Below, in pieces: positions 1 to 8,014 of a stretch of DNA of 63,139 nucleotides. Source of the DNA: an uncultured Dokdonia sp. GTDB taxonomy: Bacteria > Bacteroidota > Bacteroidia > Flavobacteriales > Flavobacteriaceae. Position 1 is the stretch's first letter; every line of letters starts with the position of its first letter. The stretch is from positions 1 to 63,139 of the forward strand of contig NZ_CALEMI010000018.1 of assembly GCF_937910895.1 (NCBI RefSeq), given 5' to 3'. Both the position numbers and the translations under genes were made by a program. The notes below the pieces were generated by a model, which did not search any database, was not told the DNA's origin, and saw only the letters and a list, made by a program, of their open reading frames with translations.

Positions 1-43
1 AACTGAGTTAAAAACTGAAAGAACCAAAATCTTCAAAATATAA

Positions 44-82
44 AAGACCGCCTAAATTGTTTTTAGACGGCCTCTTTTTTTT
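44..82 (+). terminator. Rho-independent terminator of an upstream gene
   Basis: A stem of about nine pairs with one mismatch (CCGCCTAAA against TTTAGACGG) is followed by nine T residues on the plus strand. It should end a plus-strand gene lying left of the window. Confidence 0.65.
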
Positions 83-155
83 GACTTAAATTACTGATTT
101 TTCTAACAACAATCTTCTTCTTATTTATTTTATACACACTACCTTTTCAATTTTG

Positions 156-163
156 TAACTTTG
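156..163 (+). promoter_or_regulatory. -7 promoter element (TAACTTTG)
   Basis: This matches the Bacteroidota sigma-A -7 consensus TAnnTTTG. It predicts transcription starting near 170, just ahead of the TTG start at 181. No clear -33 TTG is seen at the usual distance. Confidence 0.5.
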
Positions 164-180
164 CACCAAATTAATTTTCA

Positions 181-630
181 TTGGATAAAAAGACCATAGC
201 TGTAGATTTTGACGGGACTATTGTAACAAATGCATATCCCGATATTGGGAAGCCTTTATTGTTTGCTTTTGAGACCTTAAAAAAATTGCAAAATGAAGGG
301 CATACACTTATTTTATGGACGTATCGCTCTGGACTTAAATTGGAAGAAGCAGTCGCTTTTTGTAAAAAAAACGGCATTACTTTTTATGCAGTCAACAAAA
401 GTTACCCAGAAGAAGAAATGAGTCCTAATATAAGTAGAAAGATAAACGCTGATGTGTTTATAGATGATAGAAACATAGGCGGTATGATGGGTTGGGGAGA
501 GATATATCACACACTTACTATAAAAAATGATCCATCCATAAAAGCAACCCTTAAAAAGAAAAAAAGAAAAAAAGGATTCTTATCTCGTATGGAAGATATG
601 TTTAAAGACCAAAACAATACAGACGCATGA
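181..630 (+). CDS. HAD-family phosphatase, BT0820-like
   Basis: A 149-residue haloacid dehalogenase-fold hydrolase. Motif I is DFDGTIV near residue 10, with the nucleophile and general-acid aspartates, and an acidic FIDDRN motif lies near residue 93. The body resembles the compact Bacteroidetes BT0820 phosphatase family; the substrate is unknown. The C-terminus adds a short Lys-rich tail (KKKKRKK). The start must be TTG: no ATG lies between the promoter and the DFDGT motif, and the predicted leader is very short. The stop overlaps the start of map by four bases (ATGA), so the two are probably translationally coupled. Confidence 0.8.
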   Translation: MDKKTIAVDFDGTIVTNAYPDIGKPLLFAFETLKKLQNEGHTLILWTYRSGLKLEEAVAFCKKNGITFYAVNKSYPEEEMSPNISRKINADVFIDDRNIGGMMGWGEIYHTLTIKNDPSIKATLKKKKRKKGFLSRMEDMFKDQNNTDA

Positions 631-1445
631 TTATTCAGAAGACTAGAGAAGAAATAGAATTGATGAGAGAAAGTGCGCTTGTTGTTTCTCGTACATTGGG
701 GATGCTCGCTGGTGAAGTAAAACCAGGTGTGACCACCTTATACTTAGATAAACTTGCCGAAGAGTATATACGAAGTCAAGATGCGATTCCAGGGTTTTTA
801 GGATTATATGATTTTCCAAACACCTTATGTATGAGTCCTAACGAGCAAGTCGTACATGGGATTCCTAACGACAAACCGCTAGTAGAAGGAGATATTATTT
901 CTATAGATTGTGGTGCCGTAAAAAATGGCTTTTATGGAGATCATGCCTATACCTTTGAAGTTGGCGAAGTAACACCTGAAGTAAAAAAATTACTAGAGAT
1001 TACCAAGCAATCCCTCTATGAAGGGATCAAGGAATTTAAAATTGGCAATCGTGTAGGAGATGTAGGTTATGCCATTCAAAAATACACAGAAGATCATGGA
1101 TATGGTGTGGTACGCGAACTCGTAGGTCACGGGCTTGGTAAAGTAATGCACGAAGCACCAGAAATGCCTAACTATGGTAAACGCGGACGAGGCAAAAAAT
1201 TTATAGAAGGGATGGTCGTTGCTATAGAACCAATGACCAATCTAGGAACAAAAAACATTAAGCAACATAGCGATGGGTGGACTATCACCACACGCGATAA
1301 TCAACCAAGTGCTCATTTTGAACATGATGTTGCCATTCTAGACGGGAAACCAGAACTACTCTCTACCTTTGCTTATATCTATCAAGCACTAGGGATAGAA
1401 AGCGATGAGGAAACTCCTTTTCGTCAACAAGCATTGGTACTCTAA
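627..1445 (+). CDS. map: Type I methionine aminopeptidase
   Basis: A cytosolic metalloprotease of 272 residues that removes the initiator Met from nascent proteins. Visible metal-ligand motifs are SIDCGA and GDHA (Asp pair), LVGHGLG (His), AIEPM (Glu) and FEHDVAI (Glu), the full set for the pita-bread fold. The length matches stand-alone bacterial type I enzymes. It overlaps the upstream phosphatase by four bases and is followed three bases later by a methyltransferase, so the three form one transcription unit. Flavobacterial genomes often carry a second map near ribosomal genes; this copy lies outside that context. Confidence 0.93.
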   Translation: MIIQKTREEIELMRESALVVSRTLGMLAGEVKPGVTTLYLDKLAEEYIRSQDAIPGFLGLYDFPNTLCMSPNEQVVHGIPNDKPLVEGDIISIDCGAVKNGFYGDHAYTFEVGEVTPEVKKLLEITKQSLYEGIKEFKIGNRVGDVGYAIQKYTEDHGYGVVRELVGHGLGKVMHEAPEMPNYGKRGRGKKFIEGMVVAIEPMTNLGTKNIKQHSDGWTITTRDNQPSAHFEHDVAILDGKPELLSTFAYIYQALGIESDEETPFRQQALVL

Positions 1446-1448
1446 TAC

Positions 1449-2213
1449 GTGAAAAAGCTTTTTAAATTTTTTCTAAATGCTATCCCAAGGCCATTACTCA
1501 TCAGATTGAGTTATGTGATTCGGCCTGTATTTGCTTTATTTTTAAAAGGATCTCGATACAAAGATCCTATTGATGGTAAAGGTTTTCAGAAATTTTTACC
1601 TTATGGATATGTGAATCAACGGGAGAATATCCTCTCCCCTTCTACGCTTTCATTAGAGAGACATCGCTTATTATGGTTATGGCTAAAACAGGAAACTGAT
1701 TTTTTTTCAAAACCAGCAAAAGTACTCCACTTTGCACCAGAGCAAGCTTTTTATAAGCGTTTTCGAAAACTAAAACATCTGGACTATACTACTACAGATC
1801 TCAACTCTCCACTTGCTGATGTAAAAGCAGATATTTGTAATTTGCCTTTCGGCGAAAATGAATACGACATCATTTTCTGCAATCACGTCTTAGAACATAT
1901 TCCCGACGACACCAAAGCCATGCAAGAATTATATCGTGTACTGAAACCTGGAGGAATGGCGATACTACAGATACCTCAAGAGTTACATCGCGCGACAACT
2001 TTTGAAGATGATACCATTACAGATCCTGTGGAGCGTGCTAAGATCTTTGGACAATATGATCACGTACGCATTTATGGTCGTGACTATTTTAATAAACTCA
2101 GAAGCATAGGCTTTACTGTAGATGAAGTAGATTACACCGCTGTGCTTTCTCCTGAAGAAGTCGATTTGTATAGGCTCGCTCAAGGCGAAATTTTACCTGT
2201 GTGTAGAAAGTAA
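1449..2213 (+). CDS. Class I SAM-dependent methyltransferase
   Basis: 254 residues. The Methyltransf_11 core runs from about residue 90 to 200. It has an FAPEQAF loop in place of the glycine-rich motif I, an acidic TTDLN, DIIFCNHVLEHIPDD for motif II, and VLKPGG for motif III. The N-terminal 35 residues are basic and hydrophobic (about residues 1-30) and may be peripheral to the membrane. GTG is the only plausible start, three bases after the map stop, which supports co-transcription. The acceptor substrate cannot be told from sequence. Confidence 0.8.
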   Translation: MKKLFKFFLNAIPRPLLIRLSYVIRPVFALFLKGSRYKDPIDGKGFQKFLPYGYVNQRENILSPSTLSLERHRLLWLWLKQETDFFSKPAKVLHFAPEQAFYKRFRKLKHLDYTTTDLNSPLADVKADICNLPFGENEYDIIFCNHVLEHIPDDTKAMQELYRVLKPGGMAILQIPQELHRATTFEDDTITDPVERAKIFGQYDHVRIYGRDYFNKLRSIGFTVDEVDYTAVLSPEEVDLYRLAQGEILPVCRK

Positions 2214-2238
2214 GAATGTTCTATTTAATATTCAAACG

Positions 2239-2748
2239 ATGATAAAATACATATTCCTTTTCCTAATACTAGCCACCACACCGATGACGGCACAAACAGA
2301 TACAGTAATCATCCAAAAAGAAATAGATCAAACGGTTTGGAAACCTTTTCAAAAAGCCTTTGAAACATTAGATGGTAATGCTTTAAACGCCACGTATGCA
2401 GATCAGGTGTTGCGAGTCACTCCACAAGGCATGGATACAGAAAGTGCCTTTAAGAAAGCAAACAAAGAGCGCTTTGCTTCCAATCGTAAAAATGGAGATA
2501 AAATCACTTTAGATTTTTGGTTTGATCGTCGAAACGCAAATGAAACGACTTCCTATGAAGTTGGGTTTTACCGCATAGGATTTACCTCAAAAGAAGGGGA
2601 AACTCAATACAGTTATGGACAATTTCACATCGTTCTGGAAAAGATAAACGGTGAATGGAAAATTACCCAAGATTGGGATACCGCCACCATTGCTGGCAGC
2701 CCTATTACCGCTAAGGAGTTTGATAAGAAAGAAGCGATACGTTTTTAA
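2239..2748 (+). CDS. Secreted NTF2/SnoaL-like protein
   Basis: 169 residues. A signal peptide (hydrophobic from residue 4, ending near TAQT) precedes a cone-fold domain of the DUF4440/SnoaL type: helix-rich first half, then strands ending in GEWKITQDWDT. Such domains bind small ligands or act as isomerases or hydrolases; no catalytic assignment is possible here. The gene follows the methyltransferase by 25 bp and converges on apbE with only five bases between the stops. Confidence 0.65.
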   Translation: MIKYIFLFLILATTPMTAQTDTVIIQKEIDQTVWKPFQKAFETLDGNALNATYADQVLRVTPQGMDTESAFKKANKERFASNRKNGDKITLDFWFDRRNANETTSYEVGFYRIGFTSKEGETQYSYGQFHIVLEKINGEWKITQDWDTATIAGSPITAKEFDKKEAIRF

Positions 2749-2753
2749 AGTTA

Positions 2754-3764
2754 CTACTCAACTATCAACTTCTCAAACCCATCAGTCACATACGTTTCTA
2801 TTGAATTCTCTCCGTCAGAAAACACCAAATATGCTTCGATTTCTTTTTGAGTAATGAGAATCTCTTTAGATCGCTCTAGTCCCATCGCCATAAAAGCAGT
2901 TGCCCAAGCATCTGCTTCGGCACAGGTAGGCGCAATGACATTGGCACTCAAAACATCACTCTTTTCTGCACTTCCCGTCAGCGGATTGATGGTATGTACA
3001 TATTGTTTCCCCGTAAGGGAATCTATTCTATTTTTACGATAATTTCCAGAACCTGCCATCGACTGATTATTCAGTCGTACGGCTACTGTCGCTTGCCTAT
3101 TATCTATAGAAGAATCAATACGTTCTACACCTACCGTCCAAGGTTTATCTTTTACTATATGTTTCCCTTGTGCACGGATCTCACCACCTAATTCAATGAG
3201 AAAATCGGTTGTATTTTCTTCTTGCAAAAAAGCAGCAATACGATCAATACCATAGCCTTTGGCGATCGCGTTAAAATCAAAATAGATTTCTGGATATTCT
3301 TTTTGTATGGTGCCTTTCGGCGAAAGTCTGACCTTATCAAAACCCACATAACGCATCATCGAATCCAAGGTGACGCTATCAATTACGGCGAGAGGTTTGG
3401 TGTCGCCAAATCCATAGGCGTTTCGTAATCCGCCGACGGTGGGATCAAAATAACCGTTTGTTAGGATATGGAGCTTTCGCGAAAGCGCAAAAACGTCTTT
3501 AAACATAGCGTCTACAACAATGGTACTATCGCCTCTATTAATTTTTGAAATATCACTCTGCGGAATGTAGGTACTCATTGATTTATTGACAACCTGTATC
3601 ACCGAATCAATTCCTTTTTTGATACGAGGGGCTACTGCTGCTTCACCAAAATACGTTACTGCGTATGTTGTGCCAAAGGCTTCTCCCTGAATCGTGATCT
3701 CATCAGGAATTTCTTGTGAGCAGGATACAATACATATAAGTAGTGCTAGTAAGATCTGTTTCAT
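2754..3764 (-). CDS. apbE: FAD:protein FMN transferase lipoprotein
   Basis: 336 residues. It attaches FMN covalently to threonines of NqrB and NqrC outside the inner membrane. The start gives a lipoprotein signal peptide with lipobox IVSC at residue 15. ApbE hallmarks are an N-terminal GTTY, FDFNAIAKGYGID in the middle (FAD/Mg binding), LIELGGEI, and a C-terminal CAEADAWATAFMAMG. Its products are needed by the nqr operon about 4 kb away, though that operon is transcribed separately. A dispersed palindrome lies in the coding sequence (3473-3486), read as LSRK. Confidence 0.92.
   Translation of the reverse strand: MKQILLALLICIVSCSQEIPDEITIQGEAFGTTYAVTYFGEAAVAPRIKKGIDSVIQVVNKSMSTYIPQSDISKINRGDSTIVVDAMFKDVFALSRKLHILTNGYFDPTVGGLRNAYGFGDTKPLAVIDSVTLDSMMRYVGFDKVRLSPKGTIQKEYPEIYFDFNAIAKGYGIDRIAAFLQEENTTDFLIELGGEIRAQGKHIVKDKPWTVGVERIDSSIDNRQATVAVRLNNQSMAGSGNYRKNRIDSLTGKQYVHTINPLTGSAEKSDVLSANVIAPTCAEADAWATAFMAMGLERSKEILITQKEIEAYLVFSDGENSIETYVTDGFEKLIVE
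3473..3486. repeat. Dispersed palindrome GCTTTCGCGAAAGC inside apbE
   Basis: A perfect 14-bp self-complementary copy in the apbE coding sequence, contributing LSRK in its reading frame. Confidence 0.9.
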
Positions 3765-3826
3765 CTATTCAAATTTTGGCTGATGCCTTCTTTTCTTCTC
3801 TAATTCCTCATGATGGATTTTCATCA

Positions 3827-4186
3827 TCAAATTTCTTGAAGTCCGTTATAAATCATTGTGTATGGCACATCCTTTTCGGCAGGATGTTGATAGTTATCAC
3901 CATGTCCTAAGCCTACTCCTGCATAAAAAGTACGCGCTTCAAATTTGAGTGCATGTGCTTTCATTTTTTGCATAAAAGCTTCGTCATAGGTATTGGCATT
4001 GTCTGGAAAGGTAATCGCGCGTACAATGACAAAGTGTAATTTTTTATTCTTGAGTGCTACAAATTGAGGATCTTTTTTGAGTTTTGAATTGACGCCCATA
4101 AACTCATATCCCTGATCTTCTAAATCCTTGCCAACAATATTCATTGCAAGGTTATGTAACTCTTGTTCTGTAAGAAAAACTGCCAT
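3827..4186 (-). CDS. Conserved small flavobacterial protein of unknown function
   Basis: 119 residues, no signal peptide or membrane segment. It contains VALKNKKLHFVIVRAITFPDN and ends in PYTMIYNGLQ, a compact alpha/beta pattern. Homologues that I recall in flavobacteria are sometimes annotated as an NQR subunit F by association, but nothing here resembles NqrF (no Fe-S cysteines, no flavin motif). It lies 62 bp upstream of apbE on the same strand and may share its transcript, which could explain the NQR label. Confidence 0.65.
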   Translation of the reverse strand: MAVFLTEQELHNLAMNIVGKDLEDQGYEFMGVNSKLKKDPQFVALKNKKLHFVIVRAITFPDNANTYDEAFMQKMKAHALKFEARTFYAGVGLGHGDNYQHPAEKDVPYTMIYNGLQEI

Positions 4187-4288
4187 AGTACAAAGGTAAT
4201 ACCTATGACCGAATTATACTTTTACTTTTACAATAAAAGAAGTTGATTTTGTGTTCTAAATACATAGGTATGTGTCTTACATATACTA

Positions 4289-5161
4289 CTATTTAAATCG
4301 TACCATTTCAAAGCTTGAAAAAGTATAAATAGGTGTCTCCAAAGTTGTTTTATCTTTAATATCATACCAAGGACTCATCTTGGTATTGGATCCATTTTTA
4401 ATGATGTGTACGCTTTGTGCAGGGGTATTTCCTTGAAAAAAGGCAAAACGCCGTTCTCCTTGTTCGTTTTCAATAATATCTCCCACCATTATGACATGAC
4501 CTGGAAAACCGGGATATATCAAAAGATCACCTATTCTTATTTCTGAATGGTTTGCTACCTTTTTTAATTCTTGAGATAGAGAGTAGGTGCCTGCATAGGT
4601 ATAGATAAGCGTAAGATATTTGTAGAAATTTTCTTTGGAATCATTAGGTGTCGCTGTCTTAGAAAATGTCACTGTGTTCCCGCTGATTTTAGGACGATAG
4701 CCTTCTGCATATTTTTTCCATGAGCAGTAGTGACCGCTTGTAAACTTAAAACCTATTTCATCTTTTCTATTGGTAGACCACAGATATTCTGATCGGATTC
4801 TAATGAGTGCATCGGCACATTGTTGCAATCCGTTGGAAGGAACGGGGACTTCCAACACACCTACGTGACCCGCTTGATAGATGTAAGGATTTCCATCATA
4901 ATTAATGACTTGGGCACTGGCTTCTTTAAGTTGGTAATTTTGAATATAATGAGAAAACGTTTGTTCTTCGGAAACTACTCTTGCAAATCCTTCAGGAACT
5001 TTAATCCGTGTTTTTATGGTGATGCCTTCTTTATGAATTAGGGTAGTGGGTACTACATACGTGACCGCTACTTCTTTTATAGCGATTCCCTTTTTAGAAA
5101 AATTAAAGAATACGAATGCGCCTAAAACCAAAAAAACTACAAAGAGTATTGTCTTTTTCAT
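4289..5161 (-). CDS. DUF4846 family exported protein
   Basis: 290 residues. One N-terminal hydrophobic segment (residues 4-21) serves as signal or anchor. The remainder matches DUF4846 as I recall it: a QQCADALIRIRSEYLW block, then GDLLIYPGFPGHVIMVGDI, reminiscent of the His-containing half of NlpC/P60-like folds. A Cys (GHYCSW) and a His (GHVIMV) are plausible active-site residues, but I know of no assigned activity. It stands alone, facing away from the 5486 gene. Confidence 0.7.
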   Translation of the reverse strand: MKKTILFVVFLVLGAFVFFNFSKKGIAIKEVAVTYVVPTTLIHKEGITIKTRIKVPEGFARVVSEEQTFSHYIQNYQLKEASAQVINYDGNPYIYQAGHVGVLEVPVPSNGLQQCADALIRIRSEYLWSTNRKDEIGFKFTSGHYCSWKKYAEGYRPKISGNTVTFSKTATPNDSKENFYKYLTLIYTYAGTYSLSQELKKVANHSEIRIGDLLIYPGFPGHVIMVGDIIENEQGERRFAFFQGNTPAQSVHIIKNGSNTKMSPWYDIKDKTTLETPIYTFSSFEMVRFK

Positions 5162-5485
5162 ACAAAGTATAACGCTAACAAAGTTGATTTTGTTATGCAG
5201 GTGAGTACGCTTTCGCGAAAGCGAATCATAAAATCAACATACTGCATATCAGTATTTTATAACTTAAAAAGAAAGGTCTTCATTTATAAACGCAGACTCT
5301 TCATTCATAAATGCCTGACAAACAATGCTTTGAAACGTGATCAAAAATAGGAACATTTGACTCATCAAAATATTTCTAAAAGCATACGGTCATAAGGGAC
5401 TGACCCTCCAATAGCAATGTAGTATATAAAATTGTAGTAATTAAATAACCATTAGAGATAACCATCTCTTTAAAAATCAAAAATC
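5162..5485. other. Intergenic region between divergent genes
   Basis: 324 bp without a gene. It contains one dispersed palindrome (5208-5223) and, just ahead of the 5486 start, a small hairpin AGAGAT-AACC-ATCTCT (5454-5469) that would lie in the leader of the Cys-rich peptide gene. No tRNA or other RNA was recognised. Confidence 0.6.
5208..5223. repeat. Dispersed palindrome, intergenic copy
   Basis: CGCTTTCGCGAAAGCG, perfect over 16 bp, immediately upstream of the DUF4846 gene start. Confidence 0.9.
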
Positions 5486-6160
5486 ATGAAAAATATTTTA
5501 AAAACATTATTTGTAATTATTTTAAGCATTCTTTGCTTTTCTTTTACAACAAACAACGGAAAAGAAAAATCAGCTACATCTATTCAAGACTTAAGTTCAG
5601 ATGCGCGTTTTATTAGCCTGGCAGAAGATCAGATGAAGGCTATGGACAATGTAACAAATTTTGACGCATTTGAATCTTTTATCAAAAAAGATAACCTGAC
5701 CAATTCAGATATTAATCAGATTGCAAGCCTCTTAGGATATCCTAACAGGGCTGCTTATGATACTTATATAAGCAATAAAAATGCAATCATTGAAGCGCTA
5801 GACGAAGATTACAATCTAAGTCAATATACGCAAGCGCAGTTAACTCAATTAAGTTTAGATGTTTTGAATAATTCTAGATCGCAATTTAGATCTAAATCTA
5901 CAAATAAAATTGAGACTCCTATAGATCCAGAGCCTACAGGAGAAACGAATGAATGTGAGGATCTTTGTGAAGAAGTACGAAAAGCGTGTATCCTAGAAGT
6001 TGGGGCTGCAGCTGTAGCTGCCCATATAGGCTGTGGTATTGCAGATATAACTGTTCTCGCAGGAATTGCTTGTCATAGCGGTGTCCTTATTGCACAAGGA
6101 TTTGGAAATAGAAAATGTAACAAAGAATATGACAAGTGTATTTATGACTGCAGACATTAA
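5486..6160 (+). CDS. Secreted protein with Cys-rich, glycine-rich C-terminal peptide
   Basis: 224 residues. A signal peptide (about residues 1-22, ending FSFTT) is followed by a polar helical region of about 125 residues. After a Pro-rich hinge (IDPEPTGE) comes a terminal domain of about 70 residues with eight cysteines: two (CxxxC) plus a third at its start, CGI, then AC in a hydrophobic Ala/Gly helix, and a closing KCxxxxxKCxxxC. The layout suggests a disulfide-bonded exported peptide with a propeptide, as in bacteriocin-like precursors, but this is inference and I do not recognise a named family. A strong terminator follows. Confidence 0.7.
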   Translation: MKNILKTLFVIILSILCFSFTTNNGKEKSATSIQDLSSDARFISLAEDQMKAMDNVTNFDAFESFIKKDNLTNSDINQIASLLGYPNRAAYDTYISNKNAIIEALDEDYNLSQYTQAQLTQLSLDVLNNSRSQFRSKSTNKIETPIDPEPTGETNECEDLCEEVRKACILEVGAAAVAAHIGCGIADITVLAGIACHSGVLIAQGFGNRKCNKEYDKCIYDCRH

Positions 6161-6203
6161 AAAAATCTATTTTTTAACTTAAATACTTGAGAAACTATAA
6201 ATC

Positions 6204-6244
6204 AAAAGGTGTCTTAGAATAAACAATACTAAGACACCTTTTAT
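6204..6244 (+). terminator. Strong hairpin terminator
   Basis: A 14-bp perfect stem (AAAAGGTGTCTTAG and complement) with an 11-nt loop and a T-rich 3' side, between the 5486 and 6257 genes. It isolates the Cys-rich peptide gene from the next two. Confidence 0.85.
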
Positions 6245-6256
6245 AAAAAACTCATT

Positions 6257-6703
6257 ATGAAATATCTACTATTCTTCTTTCTATCTTTTATACCTAGTCT
6301 TATTTTTGGACAAATTGAAACAAACAACAATAGCATAACGGCAAAAACTAGCTTTAATGGCAGACATTGTAGAGGAACTCATGGATTATGTAGTTTTGAT
6401 GATACTGCAAGAACTATAGACACCAATAGTACGATAACTTATAATGAAGTAGGTAATACGATTATCATTGAGGTTAATCGTTCTAGAATAAACTCGAATG
6501 AGCACTTTCAAATACTACGGGAAGATCCTCAAAACTATATAGAGAACACTCAAATATACTATCTAATGGAAGATGATTTTATGATTCCAAATAGTATCTC
6601 TCAGCAACTTCACATATTTAGGCAAGATGTCAAGATAAACAGTGGGATGTATCCACTAATCATGACCGAAAATACCATTACCATCACATTTAATTTAGAA
6701 TAA
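6257..6703 (+). CDS. Unrecognised secreted protein
   Basis: 148 residues. A clear signal peptide (residues 1-19, ending IFGQ) precedes a mature part with two cysteines in CRGTHGLC, likely disulfide-linked, and mostly beta-type sequence. No family recognised. The stop at 6703 and the start of the next gene at 6705 are almost fused (TAATATG), so the two genes form one operon. Confidence 0.65.
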   Translation: MKYLLFFFLSFIPSLIFGQIETNNNSITAKTSFNGRHCRGTHGLCSFDDTARTIDTNSTITYNEVGNTIIIEVNRSRINSNEHFQILREDPQNYIENTQIYYLMEDDFMIPNSISQQLHIFRQDVKINSGMYPLIMTENTITITFNLE

Positions 6704-6704
6704 T

Positions 6705-7874
6705 ATGATACTATATTTAAAACATATCATCTTAATGTTGTTTATATGTATAAGTGGCAATATATATTGTTCTAGTACAACTAACAATGACACACAAGAG
6801 AAGATCAATAGCATCCTTACAGAATGGTCTCACGAAGTTATGGAGATTTCAATACATTATGAAGGTATTAGAAATGGTATTCAGAGTCAACTATATCAAG
6901 TTTCTTCATCGTTAAACAATAGCTCTTCTATAGATGAACAAGTAGCTTTATTGATCTTAAAAAATCAACTTCAAGAACGGTTAGAATTCACCAAGCTATC
7001 AGAAGTATCTGATCTAAGTAAAATAAGATATCTCAAAGGATTACAAATCATCAAATTGCTTTATGAAAAGATGTTATCATTAGATCATCACTTTGCCTCT
7101 GTGGCAACTTTTAATGAGATAAATAACTTAAGCAACCCTAATCATTATCCAAGATTTGTAAAGCATAAGCAGACTATTAAAAATAATGCTAGTAAAAAAC
7201 AAGGTTTTAATTTAACAAATATATTAGGTGATAATATATACACCTCTATCATGCATTCTTTGGTTTCGTTATTTACAAGCAACACCTCAAAAGGAGAAAA
7301 AGAAACAAGCATAAAAGAGATCGAATGTATTTTAGATTTTACCTTACGTATGCATACAGATCTAAAAACCATCTATTTTGAAACCGCCTTTTTACAAAAA
7401 AGCAATGATAATACGATAGAGCAACTAGAGCAACTATTTGTAGATTTCACAAAACCTATTAAATACAGCGTCGCGCTAAAAGAGTGCAGAAATACAGATG
7501 ATTGGTCTAGTATTCACGACAATTTAAACACCTATATAGACGCTCTAAATAAAGCCATTTTGAATGATAGCGAACGGTATAAAGCTCATAAAATGCAGGT
7601 TAATCTAGAGTTTCCTATTGATCGTCTTTTACAATTTATTACCCAATACAATAGCTTTATTGACCAAGGAGGTAAGTTCTATGAAAAGTTTGGTATTATG
7701 CTTAACAGCTATGAAAATGAAAAACAATGTGCTACTCAAATCCCTATTGAGTATAGAAAATTAAAAGAAAATATCACGGTCGCCATAGAAAAATTCAACA
7801 CAGCCTATAAGCCTGTTGAAATCAACGGAAGTAAGATGAAAGAAATATTATATGGAATCAGTGAATATGATTAA
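6705..7874 (+). CDS. Unrecognised exported helical protein
   Basis: 389 residues. The first 22 residues are hydrophobic and look like a signal peptide ending near YCSS; the Cys lacks a good lipobox. The rest is predominantly alpha-helical and charged, with no catalytic motif that I recognise. Co-transcribed with 6257. The bidirectional terminator at 7948-7985 ends this operon. Function unknown. Confidence 0.65.
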   Translation: MILYLKHIILMLFICISGNIYCSSTTNNDTQEKINSILTEWSHEVMEISIHYEGIRNGIQSQLYQVSSSLNNSSSIDEQVALLILKNQLQERLEFTKLSEVSDLSKIRYLKGLQIIKLLYEKMLSLDHHFASVATFNEINNLSNPNHYPRFVKHKQTIKNNASKKQGFNLTNILGDNIYTSIMHSLVSLFTSNTSKGEKETSIKEIECILDFTLRMHTDLKTIYFETAFLQKSNDNTIEQLEQLFVDFTKPIKYSVALKECRNTDDWSSIHDNLNTYIDALNKAILNDSERYKAHKMQVNLEFPIDRLLQFITQYNSFIDQGGKFYEKFGIMLNSYENEKQCATQIPIEYRKLKENITVAIEKFNTAYKPVEINGSKMKEILYGISEYD

Positions 7875-7947
7875 AACGTATATGTCATATACACTTTCGT
7901 ACTACGGCAAACTCAACATCAACTTCACTTGCGTGAAAGCGTACTCA

Positions 7948-7985
7948 ACAAAAAGCCCGATACAAGAGAGTATCGGGCTTTTTGT
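7948..7985. terminator. Bidirectional terminator
   Basis: A 16-bp perfect stem with core AAAAAGCCCGATAC, a 6-nt loop, and A/T tracts on both sides. It serves the plus-strand 6705 gene and the minus-strand nqr operon, which ends at 8015. Confidence 0.9.
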
Positions 7986-8014
7986 ATAAGATTTCCACTT
8001 TCGTGGGAATGAGT

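Noticed and set aside
3770-3829. A 19-residue frame (MKIHHEELEKK) between the 3827 gene and apbE
   Set aside because: Too short, and unlike the Cys-containing NqrM-type maturation proteins that sometimes accompany nqr genes. Probably leader sequence.
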